A stretch of 64,000 bases of DNA. Origin: JBAZTO01 sp041661865 (GTDB lineage: Bacteria; Planctomycetota; Phycisphaerae; SM23-33). The notes under the pieces were generated by a model. That model worked only from the letters and a program-made list of their open reading frames with translations, was not told where the DNA came from and did no database searches. Location of the stretch: contig JBAZTO010000006.1 in assembly GCA_041661865.1 (NCBI GenBank), positions 41,708-105,707 on the forward strand, in the 5' to 3' direction. Both the position numbers and the translations under genes were made by a program. Below, piece by piece: positions 17,082 to 24,586 of the stretch. Position 1 is the first letter of the stretch; every line of letters begins with the position of its first letter.

Positions 17082-18098
17082 ATGATTCTTGACATTGTAA
17101 TGTTGGTCCTCAGCCTGGCCTTTATCCTCCTGGCGGCGAGCATCTTCACCAACGGCGTTGAAGTGCTGGGCAACAAGCTCAAGTGGCATCAGGGCGCCGT
17201 CGGGAGCATCCTGGCCGCCGTGGGGACGGCCATGCCCGAGACGTTAATCCCCATCATCGCCATCATGTTGTACCAGGATCCCAAGGCCGACGAGGTGGGC
17301 ATTGGCGCCATCGCAGGGGCGCCTTTCATGCTCGGGACGCTGGCGTTTTTCGTCACCGGCGTGGCGGTGGTGGTCTATGGCCTGTTGGGCAGACGCAGTT
17401 TCAAGATGACCATCGACCCGGCCGTCCTGAAACGCGACCTCGTATTCTTCCTGTGTCTCTATGGCGCAGCCGTCCTGGCGACCTTTGTCCACGAGACTGT
17501 GGTGCTCAAGGACGCCATCGGCATCGCCCTGCTGCTGTCATACGGCTGGTACGTCAAGTGTACCCTCCGGTCCGATGGCCAGGTAAATGAGGCGTTGGAA
17601 CCGCTGCTGATGACCCGCATTTTCAAGGTCAACCCCCGCTTCCGCTGGGCATTGTTCCAGGTGCTGGCCGCGTTGGCGATAATGGTGCTTGGCGCCCACA
17701 TGTTCGTCGGCTACGTTACCGACCTGTCCCTGACGCTGGGCGTGCCCGCGCTGATCCTGTCCATTATCATCACCCCCATCGCCACCGAGTTGCCCGAGAA
17801 GTTCAACTCCGTCATCTGGATCGGCAAGAAGAAGGATGTTCTGGCGCTGGGCAATCTGACCGGCGCCATGGTCTTCCAAAGCAGTTTTCCGGTGGTTTTC
17901 GGCGTCTGCTTCACGCATTGGGATCTGATGAAGGATAATGGCATAACCATGGCCTCGGCCATCCTGGCCCTGGCGTCGGCGGCGATGGTGCTGGCGTGGG
18001 TCAAGATCAAGGGAAACCTCAACCCCTACGTGCTGATGACCTGCGGACTGTTCTACGCGGCCTTCGTGGTCTATATCGTCACTCATTCGGCAATATAG
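17082..18098 (+). CDS. CaCA-family cation antiporter (Na+/Ca2+ exchanger type), possibly Mn2+ exporting
   Basis: A 338-residue membrane protein with about ten hydrophobic helices and two related halves. Each half carries an alpha-repeat with the acidic and polar residues that bind cation: GAVGSILAAVGTAMPETL in the first, IITPIATELPEKFNS followed by NLTGAMVFQSSFP in the second. CaCA proteins exchange Ca2+ or other divalent ions against Na+ or H+. The manganese-riboswitch-like leader 200 bases upstream suggests that this one expels Mn2+; that is inference. ATG at 17082 has GGAGCAAAG before it. A CDF metal transporter follows. Confidence 0.88.
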   Translation: MILDIVMLVLSLAFILLAASIFTNGVEVLGNKLKWHQGAVGSILAAVGTAMPETLIPIIAIMLYQDPKADEVGIGAIAGAPFMLGTLAFFVTGVAVVVYGLLGRRSFKMTIDPAVLKRDLVFFLCLYGAAVLATFVHETVVLKDAIGIALLLSYGWYVKCTLRSDGQVNEALEPLLMTRIFKVNPRFRWALFQVLAALAIMVLGAHMFVGYVTDLSLTLGVPALILSIIITPIATELPEKFNSVIWIGKKKDVLALGNLTGAMVFQSSFPVVFGVCFTHWDLMKDNGITMASAILALASAAMVLAWVKIKGNLNPYVLMTCGLFYAAFVVYIVTHSAI

Positions 18099-18271
18099 CG
18101 AAGCGCGAGGAATATACGCGTCATCGAGCTTGATGTTTCGCGGTCCCGGGCTTATCCTATCTGCATGGGGAGCAGACGGTCCGGCCGGACGCCGGACGCA
18201 GTCGGGCCCGACGCGGCAGCGAGTCAATCAGACTCCGTGGGACCCAGAATTGCTGACATTCTGAGGTCGTC

Positions 18272-19195
18272 ATGGACATTCATCGGCGCAAAGCTGCGGT
18301 GGCCACCCTATCCGTGGCCTCCAACACCCTCCTGATCCTGCTCAAGGTGATCGTCGGTATTGTCACCGGCTCGGTTTCCGTGGTTTCCGAGGCCATTCAT
18401 TCCGGCGTCGATCTGGTGGCGGCCATCATCGCGTTACTGGCCGTTCGCGCCGCGGCGGTCCCTGCCGACAAGCAGCACCCCTTCGGCCACGGCAAGGTGG
18501 AAAATATTTCGGGCGCCGTCGAGGCCTTGCTGATCTTCGTAGCCGCCGGCTGGATCATATACGAGGCGGTCGGCAAGATTCTCCACCCCCGCCCCATGGA
18601 GGCGGCCTACTGGGGCGTGGCCGTCATGCTCGTCTCGGCGGTGGTCAATATCATTGTCTCGCGGCAACTTTTCCGCGTCGGCGAGGAGACCGGCTCGGTC
18701 GCCCTTCAAGCCGATGCGTGGCACCTGCGGACCGACGTTTACACTTCCGTGGGCGTCATGGGCGCCCTGGCCGTGATCGTCGTCGGAGAACGCCTCGTGC
18801 CAAGCCTGAACCTGCAATGGATGGACCCCGTGGTGGCCATTGCGGTGGCAATGCTGATCCTCAAGGCCGCCTGGCACCTGACGGCCCAGTCTATCCGCGA
18901 CCTGCTGGACGTCAGCCTGCCCCAGGAGGAGCAGGATTGGATCATGGACCTAATCTCTTCAAACTATCCGGTGGTGTGCAACGTTCATGGCCTGCGGACG
19001 CGTAAGGCCGGCAACACCCGCTTCGTCGAGCTGCACCTGGTTATGCATCCGAACATGTCGGTCGAGCAATCCCATGCGATTTCGCACGAAATATCAGATC
19101 GCATCAGGGACCGCTTTCCAGACGCAATTGTCACCGCACACATCGAGCCCTGTGATGGTCGCTGCGGACGCGCGCCGTCGGAGTATCCTGCCTGA
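18272..19195 (+). CDS. Cation diffusion facilitator (CDF) metal efflux transporter
   Basis: A 307-residue protein with six predicted membrane helices and a cytoplasmic C-terminal ferredoxin-like domain. CDF metal-site motifs are present: HSGVD (His43, Asp47) in helix 2 and HLRTD (His152, Asp156) in helix 5, with HPFGHGKVEN in the first cytoplasmic loop. The His-x3-Asp pair in both helices is more usual for Zn2+-type than Mn2+-type CDFs. It exports divalent metal using the proton gradient. It lies 173 bases after the CaCA antiporter; the two may form a metal-efflux unit, but it could have its own promoter. Confidence 0.9.
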   Translation: MDIHRRKAAVATLSVASNTLLILLKVIVGIVTGSVSVVSEAIHSGVDLVAAIIALLAVRAAAVPADKQHPFGHGKVENISGAVEALLIFVAAGWIIYEAVGKILHPRPMEAAYWGVAVMLVSAVVNIIVSRQLFRVGEETGSVALQADAWHLRTDVYTSVGVMGALAVIVVGERLVPSLNLQWMDPVVAIAVAMLILKAAWHLTAQSIRDLLDVSLPQEEQDWIMDLISSNYPVVCNVHGLRTRKAGNTRFVELHLVMHPNMSVEQSHAISHEISDRIRDRFPDAIVTAHIEPCDGRCGRAPSEYPA

Positions 19196-19362
19196 GGCCG
19201 CCCCTTCGACACTTTTCGCCTTGGCGGTGTCCTTGCTGCATGCCGGGCCGGTATAATATGCACATCGCAGTGTTCCATCCGTCGCTTGCCTGTGTGAGCA
19301 GGCGTGAGTAATTGAACGATGGCCGGCGCCACTCCCTGACAGGCCCGGCATGGGAGCGTTTG

Positions 19363-20352
19363 ATGTCCGAGCAGAACGATTCGATGTCCCGCCGCCAGTT
19401 TCTCTCCACTACCGGCAAGATCCTGACGGGTGCCGCGGTGGTTGTCGCCCTGCCGCCAGAGGTCAAGGCCCAAGCGCCCGCCACGCGGCCGGCATCGCGT
19501 TCTGCCAACACCCAAGCGGAGAAATCTCCCGTGAAGATCCTTTGCATCCCCTATACCTCCGTGGAAAAGGACACCACCGCCAATGTTGCCGGCGTCCTCG
19601 AAATCATCGACGCTGAGATGGCGAAAGAGCGGGCGGACCTGGTGGTACTGCCTGAATTGTTCACTTGTGGTTACGCGGCGCCCAACCTTGCGCCCTATGC
19701 CGAACCATTGAAGGGGCCAAGCTTTGCCAAGTTCAAGGCCTGTAGTGAGAAGTGGGATGTGCTGCTGGGGTACGGCTTTGCCGAATGCAGCGGCGGCGAC
19801 CGCGTCTACAACAGTTGGGCGCTTTTGGAACCGGGCAAGGAACCGCATGTGTACCGCAAAACACACCTGCATCCTGCTGCCGCCGGATCGCCGGTCAACG
19901 AGCCTGAGTTTCTGCTGGCCGGGGACAAGCTCGAGCCCTTTGCCACGCGGCTGGGCACGCTTGGCGTCATGATCTGCTACGACGGGTGCTTCGTGGAAGT
20001 GCCCCGGGCCCTGGCCCTCCAGGGAGCGGAGATCATCCTTTGGCCCACACGCAGCGGCAGCTACCTCGCCTCGCGGGGCTATGCACGCATGCGGTCGTTG
20101 GACAACGTCGTCCCGATCGTGCAGGTCGAGGGCGGGCAGAAGGGATCCTATTTTCCGATGACCTCCTGGTCGGCCGTCGCAATCGAGGGCGGCAAGGAAA
20201 TCCGTTCGCAAAAAGACAGTGACGCCCCGTTCCGCGTGGAGATCGACCTCGCCGGCGGCCGGCGACTGCGCGCCGCCACCGATGCCGGCGCCCTGTGCCT
20301 CTATCGCCCACGCCGCCCGGAACTCTACGGATCCATCACCCGCGTGCCGTGA
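19363..20352 (+). CDS. Tat-exported carbon-nitrogen hydrolase (nitrilase superfamily)
   Basis: A 329-residue protein. Residues 7-38 form a twin-arginine signal (SRRQFL followed by a hydrophobic stretch), so the folded enzyme is probably exported. The nitrilase catalytic triad is visible: Glu98 in PELFTCGY, Lys166 in YRKTHLHP and Cys205 in GVMICYDG. The superfamily hydrolyses nitriles, amides or carbamoyl groups. ATG at 19363 follows GGGAGCG. Export is uncommon for the superfamily, which is mostly cytoplasmic. Exact substrate cannot be told. It stands between a CDF transporter and a two-component system. Confidence 0.88.
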   Translation: MSEQNDSMSRRQFLSTTGKILTGAAVVVALPPEVKAQAPATRPASRSANTQAEKSPVKILCIPYTSVEKDTTANVAGVLEIIDAEMAKERADLVVLPELFTCGYAAPNLAPYAEPLKGPSFAKFKACSEKWDVLLGYGFAECSGGDRVYNSWALLEPGKEPHVYRKTHLHPAAAGSPVNEPEFLLAGDKLEPFATRLGTLGVMICYDGCFVEVPRALALQGAEIILWPTRSGSYLASRGYARMRSLDNVVPIVQVEGGQKGSYFPMTSWSAVAIEGGKEIRSQKDSDAPFRVEIDLAGGRRLRAATDAGALCLYRPRRPELYGSITRVP

Positions 20353-20470
20353 CCCTGTCCCCGTTCGGAGAGTCCGGCTCATGCGCCACGGGCCGATTGT
20401 GGCAATGCCGACATTCGGTAAGTATTGCCCACCGACATGAAACCAGCGGTGACATTGCTCCCCGGCTTGC

Positions 20471-20503
20471 TTTCATCGTGGTTTCATCCTCGCCCGGCAT
20501 AAT
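20471..20503 (+). promoter_or_regulatory. PhoB/OmpR-type direct repeat and -10 element upstream of the response regulator
   Basis: TTTCATCGTGG (20471-20481) and TTTCATCCTCG (20482-20492) are adjacent 11-base direct repeats, the spacing used by OmpR/PhoB-family dimers; PhoB boxes carry a similar TGTCAT/TTTCAT half-site. CATAAT (20498-20503) follows at the place of a -10 box. The response-regulator gene starts 233 bases downstream, so autoregulation is possible. The stretch between holds a possible 77-codon frame that I do not trust. Confidence 0.4.
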
Positions 20504-20736
20504 TGTTCTTCCATGAGGTTGAAATCTGTCATCGCATCGCCGTCCAGGGCTGGAGCTATGATGCGGCGATGAACGAAGCACGCGGACTGAGGTTCAATCC
20601 GGAGGCCCATCTCAACCCTCATTATGCTATGATACTGCGACTGTTGGCCTCCGGCACTGACAGGCGAAGCATCGAGAGCCTCCCACCCTCCACTGGGACC
20701 GTCTCCAGCACTGCTGCCGCAACGCCGGAGCCATAA

Positions 20737-21429
20737 ATGGTGGACGTTATGAGAGTGCTCATTGTCGAGGACGAACCGCGTCTGGCCCAGAACGTGGCCC
20801 AACTGCTGCGCGAGCAGGGCTCCTTCGCCGTGGATATTTCCTACGACGGCGAGGATGGACGCCACCTGGCGATGACCAATCCCTACGACCTGGTCATCCT
20901 GGACCTGATGCTGCCCAAAGTGAATGGACTGACGATCCTGAAGGATCTGCGAGCCGCGGGAAGAGGCTCGCCCGTCCTGATCCTCACCGCCCGGGACGGC
21001 ACCGACAATGTTGTCGCCGGCCTGGACCTCGGTTGCGATGACTACCTGACCAAGCCCTTTGAAATGGGCGAGCTGCTCGCCCGCTGCAAGGCCCTGATCC
21101 GGCGATGTCACGGACAGCCCACCCCGGCCATGACTATCGGCAAACTGACCCTCAACAGTGCCTCTCATCGCGTCACGTTTGATGGCAAGCCTGTCCCGCT
21201 GCACGCCATGGAGTATCGTCTGCTGGAGTACCTGGCGATGCGAACCGGCGCGATCGTGTCCAAGGCGGAGATCCTCGACCATCTCTATGGTTTTGACTCG
21301 GAGAACTTTTCCAACGTGGTGGAAGTCTACATCTCCACGCTGCGCCGCAAGATAGACCCCGGCCCCACCCACAAGCTCATTCACACGGTGCGCGGGCAGG
21401 GCTATATCCTGGGGGAACTTGCCAAGTGA
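20737..21429 (+). CDS. OmpR-family response regulator
   Basis: A 230-residue two-domain regulator. The receiver domain (about 6-118) has the acidic pair EDE, phospho-acceptor Asp56 in LVILDLMLP, and a TKPFE near 108. The C-terminal winged helix (about 130-228) ends with the IHTVRGQGYILG typical of OmpR/PhoB proteins. It binds DNA as a dimer after phosphorylation by the kinase encoded next. ATG at 20737 was chosen over 20749 because GGAG lies about 7 bases upstream. Its stop overlaps the kinase start. Confidence 0.94.
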   Translation: MVDVMRVLIVEDEPRLAQNVAQLLREQGSFAVDISYDGEDGRHLAMTNPYDLVILDLMLPKVNGLTILKDLRAAGRGSPVLILTARDGTDNVVAGLDLGCDDYLTKPFEMGELLARCKALIRRCHGQPTPAMTIGKLTLNSASHRVTFDGKPVPLHAMEYRLLEYLAMRTGAIVSKAEILDHLYGFDSENFSNVVEVYISTLRRKIDPGPTHKLIHTVRGQGYILGELAK

Positions 21430-22826
21430 GACCGCTGCCCCTGAAATGGCGTCTCTCGCTGCTGGTCACCGGGGCGATGGTCGCGGTGATCGTGGTGGCC
21501 CTGTCCGTCAGCTACCACGAAGCCAGGGAATTGATGTTCCACCAGCTCGACCGGACGCTCCTGGCGATGAGCCGTGGAATCGCCGCCGTGCTGGATGAGC
21601 CGGAAACGCCGGAGGTTCAGAAGAAAGAGGTCGAAGCCATCGTCGGCGCTTCGCGCCAGAAGCAGTTGTCATTCTACACAATCTGGCTGGACCAGAAAGG
21701 CGAGGTATCGTCGGGCGGCCTGGCGAGAAAAGACCCGCCTATCTCGGCTGACACTCTGAAAGCTCCTGTTCCATCGCCGGGCCGGAGTGTGTTCCGTGAC
21801 GTCACCTTGCGGGCCAGCCAGTTCCGGGTGGTCTGGCACCGAATCCCGGTGGGCCAGGACATGGCCAATATCGTCGTGGGCCTTTCAACCGACGACATTC
21901 GCAAGGAACTGCGCGAACTGCTCAGGACGACGATGATCGTGGGCGGCAGCGTGATCGGCGGGATGGTGTTCCTGGTGGTGTTCCTGGTCGCCTGGGGGCT
22001 CCATCCCATCAAGTCCGTCGCCCAGCGGCTGCACTTTGTCACGGCCAACAATGTCGATGACGTGAACCTGGATGTTCGCAGTGCCCCTTCGGAGATACGC
22101 CCGTTCGTGGAGTCAGTCTCGGGCATGCTCTCGCGGCTTGGGCAGGCCATCCAGCAGCAGAAGACGTTCATCTCCGATGCCTCGCACGAGCTGCGGACCC
22201 CGATCGCCCTGGCCAAGAGTACGGTCCAGTTATCGCTGTCCAGACAGCGCGGCATCGAGGAATACAGGCAAGCCCTGGCCAACGCCCTGGACGATCTGCG
22301 CCGGATGGAGCATTTGACCCATGAACTGCTCCTGCTGGCCAGGATGGACGAGACGGAAAACCCTCCTCATCCCGTCGAGGTCGATCTGGCTGCGATCCTA
22401 CAAGGCCTGGGCGAATCCTTTGCAGCCCACCCTTCCGGCAACGACGGCCGGCTATCGCTCGATCTCCAGCCGGTCAAGGTCCTGGGGGACGAGAGCCAGT
22501 TGCTCCAGTTGTTCTCCAACCTGATCGACAACGCCTTGAGGCATGGCCCGAAGGACGGGGCCGTTCGCCTCGTGGCGGCCAGGGAGGCCGACTGGGCGGT
22601 TGTCACCGTGCATGACGACGGCGGCAACATACCCCCCGACGCCCTGCCCCATCTGTTTGACCGCTTCTACCGAGTCGATCCGTCGCGTTCGCACGGCACC
22701 GGCGGCGCGGGGCTTGGGCTGGCCATCGCGCGTGAAATCGTCACCCGCCATCGAGGCCAGATCACCATTTCCTCCGATCCCCAGTCAGGGACGTCCGTGC
22801 ATGTCCGTCTGCCGATCTCGATGTAG
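21426..22826 (+). CDS. Membrane sensor histidine kinase, partner of the OmpR-type regulator
   Basis: A 466-residue classical kinase. Membrane helices at about 10-30 and 168-192 bracket an extracytoplasmic sensor domain. A HAMP linker, the HisKA domain with His254 in SDASHELRTP, and the HATPase domain (NLIDNALRHG, GGNIPPDALPHLFDRFY, GGAGLGLAIAREIV) follow. GTG at 21426 overlaps the regulator's TGA by four bases (GTGA), so production of the pair is coupled. Signal unknown; the 11-base repeats upstream resemble PhoB boxes, but the sensor region does not itself say phosphate. Confidence 0.94.
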   Translation: MRPLPLKWRLSLLVTGAMVAVIVVALSVSYHEARELMFHQLDRTLLAMSRGIAAVLDEPETPEVQKKEVEAIVGASRQKQLSFYTIWLDQKGEVSSGGLARKDPPISADTLKAPVPSPGRSVFRDVTLRASQFRVVWHRIPVGQDMANIVVGLSTDDIRKELRELLRTTMIVGGSVIGGMVFLVVFLVAWGLHPIKSVAQRLHFVTANNVDDVNLDVRSAPSEIRPFVESVSGMLSRLGQAIQQQKTFISDASHELRTPIALAKSTVQLSLSRQRGIEEYRQALANALDDLRRMEHLTHELLLLARMDETENPPHPVEVDLAAILQGLGESFAAHPSGNDGRLSLDLQPVKVLGDESQLLQLFSNLIDNALRHGPKDGAVRLVAAREADWAVVTVHDDGGNIPPDALPHLFDRFYRVDPSRSHGTGGAGLGLAIAREIVTRHRGQITISSDPQSGTSVHVRLPISM

Positions 22827-22896
22827 CGATCCACTCCTCACCTGTGGGCCTGTGCGCGCGGAAGGCCAGGATGATCCAACGCCAGGGGACGCCATC

Positions 22897-24186
22897 CTAC
22901 AGTCCAGGCATGTTGCGGATCATCTCAAATCGGCCGCTGGCGGCGGCCTCCAGGACCGGCCCCATGTATTCGTCCACGTCGTCGGCCGTCATGGGCACGG
23001 GCATGTTCCTGAGCTTGGATTCCAGTTGCGGATTCTTTGCCGCCGCCAGCGCCCGCGTAATGTACTCCTCGCGAAAACCCGGAAGTTCCGACAGTCGCGT
23101 CGGACAACCGAGGCTGCGGGCGAAGGCAATCATGCCCTCGGCCACGGCCAGCGCCAGGTCCCTCCCGGCCAGGCCGGCCAGCGGCATCTTGATGAAACCG
23201 GCGCGGCGGAATATCTCGCCGACACTCTGGAGTTGCCGCCCGATGGCGGGACCAAAGAAGACGGTATAGTAGGGGTTCATGATGCCGCAGGCCCGGCCGT
23301 GGGAGCAGAGATCCACCAGCGAGAAACTCGTCAGGTGCGCCCCGTTGGTTCCCCCGACCATGATGGCGTAGCCGCCCAGGTCCGTTGCCAGGCCCAACGC
23401 CTCGCGCGCCTGGCGGTCGTGCGGCTGGGCCAACGCGCGACCGGCAAACTGCACGATCATCTCGATGGCCGTCACGGCGATCTCGCGGAGTTGGTCGTAC
23501 TTCTCGGCCGAGGCGCCGTAGAAGACTTCCAGGCAGTGGCTCATGCCGTCCATCGCCCCGTCGGCCGTCAGGTCCGGCGGACAGTTCGCGGTGACGTTGT
23601 AGTCGAAGACCGCACGTGGCGGCGCGATGACCGGGTCGATAATGAGCTTCTTCTGCCCCCGGGCCATGTCGGTGATGTTGGAGTATTTCGTCAGGTGCGC
23701 CGCGGAGGCCGAGGCCGTCTGGACGGCCAGCACTGGCAGCAGCCTGCCGCCCGTCTTGGCCAGGATCGAGGCGACCTTGTCGATCCCGAAGTACGTTTCG
23801 AGATCGTCACTGTAGCTGCCCAGACAGGCCAGCACGTTGGCGGCCTTGACCGCATCGATCGTGCTGCCGCCCCCAACAGCGACGATGCAATCAGGCCGGT
23901 GGCGACGGATGTTCCCGGCGATGGCGAAGACATCTTCATAAGGCGAGTTGGGGCACGCTCCGCCCACAGGCCCACCCGCGCAGACCGCCACGCCCTTGAC
24001 CTTCAGGGCTGATAGAACTGCCTCGACCACCGGCGCGATCCACGTTCCGGCATTGGCAACGACCAGGGCCGAGCGTCCCAACGCCGCCGCGTATTCACCG
24101 GCCCGGCCCTGCACGCCACCGCCGAACGCGTAGTTGTCATGCTTCCATGCCCTCAGCAACTGCCCTGCAATCTCCTGACTGGTCAT
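22897..24186 (-). CDS. Iron-containing alcohol dehydrogenase
   Basis: A 429-residue group III (iron-type) NAD(P)-dependent dehydrogenase. The N-terminal nucleotide-binding part holds VAVGGGSTIDAVKA, with the GGGS dinucleotide motif. The C-terminal helical domain holds the metal ligands, seen as Asp and His in DLTADGAMDGMSHCLE, plus later His residues (NGAHLTSFSL and DLCSHGRACGIMNP). Family members reduce aldehydes or oxidise alcohols and diols; the substrate here is unknown. ATG at 24186 has GGAG upstream at 11 bases. It is divergent from the GH35 beta-galactosidase, and the two share a 400-base regulatory region, so a role in sugar or polyol use is plausible. Confidence 0.88.
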   Translation of the reverse strand: MTSQEIAGQLLRAWKHDNYAFGGGVQGRAGEYAAALGRSALVVANAGTWIAPVVEAVLSALKVKGVAVCAGGPVGGACPNSPYEDVFAIAGNIRRHRPDCIVAVGGGSTIDAVKAANVLACLGSYSDDLETYFGIDKVASILAKTGGRLLPVLAVQTASASAAHLTKYSNITDMARGQKKLIIDPVIAPPRAVFDYNVTANCPPDLTADGAMDGMSHCLEVFYGASAEKYDQLREIAVTAIEMIVQFAGRALAQPHDRQAREALGLATDLGGYAIMVGGTNGAHLTSFSLVDLCSHGRACGIMNPYYTVFFGPAIGRQLQSVGEIFRRAGFIKMPLAGLAGRDLALAVAEGMIAFARSLGCPTRLSELPGFREEYITRALAAAKNPQLESKLRNMPVPMTADDVDEYMGPVLEAAASGRFEMIRNMPGL

Positions 24187-24318
24187 CGTTTTGATCTCCG
24201 AATGGCACAAGGCGTTGCCATAGAATCGTCCCGGGGACTATCGCCGCCGGCAATGCTACCCGCACCTGACCCGCTAAACAACGACTGTCGAAAAACAGGG
24301 GTTGTAACAAGCCATAAA

Positions 24319-24347
24319 TATTTACAATAAAGGTAGTTATGTAAATA
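24319..24347. promoter_or_regulatory. Inverted repeat, candidate operator in an AT-rich divergent region
   Basis: TATTTACA (24319-24326) and TGTAAATA (24340-24347) form a perfect 8-bp inverted repeat 13 bases apart. It lies in a markedly AT-rich stretch (about 24285-24470) between the divergent alcohol dehydrogenase and GH35 genes. A TATAAT at 24423-24428 could be the -10 box of the GH35 promoter; no good -35 was seen. Nothing else is recognised in this 400-base gap. Confidence 0.4.
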
Positions 24348-24586
24348 CAGGCCAGCATCTGTCACCCATTGGCCCCACCCATGTTTTACCTACAACAGGG
24401 GAAAATTTATAACAATCTATTATATAATCACTTATAGAGCCATTCTTTTCAGATACGCCATTATTCCCCGCCAAAAGGCCCGTCAAATCGTCTTTTTTGT
24501 TGCAAGGCCCCGGAATATCCGTAAACTCCTGCCTTGATGACACGTATCTTTGCGAACTCTCGCTGGCAGAAACAAGGGGACCTTTG

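Noticed and set aside
20503..20736. 77-codon frame between the PhoB-like repeats and the response regulator
   Set aside because: It starts with TTG in a promoter-like region, lacks a ribosome-binding site and matches nothing; more likely a leader.
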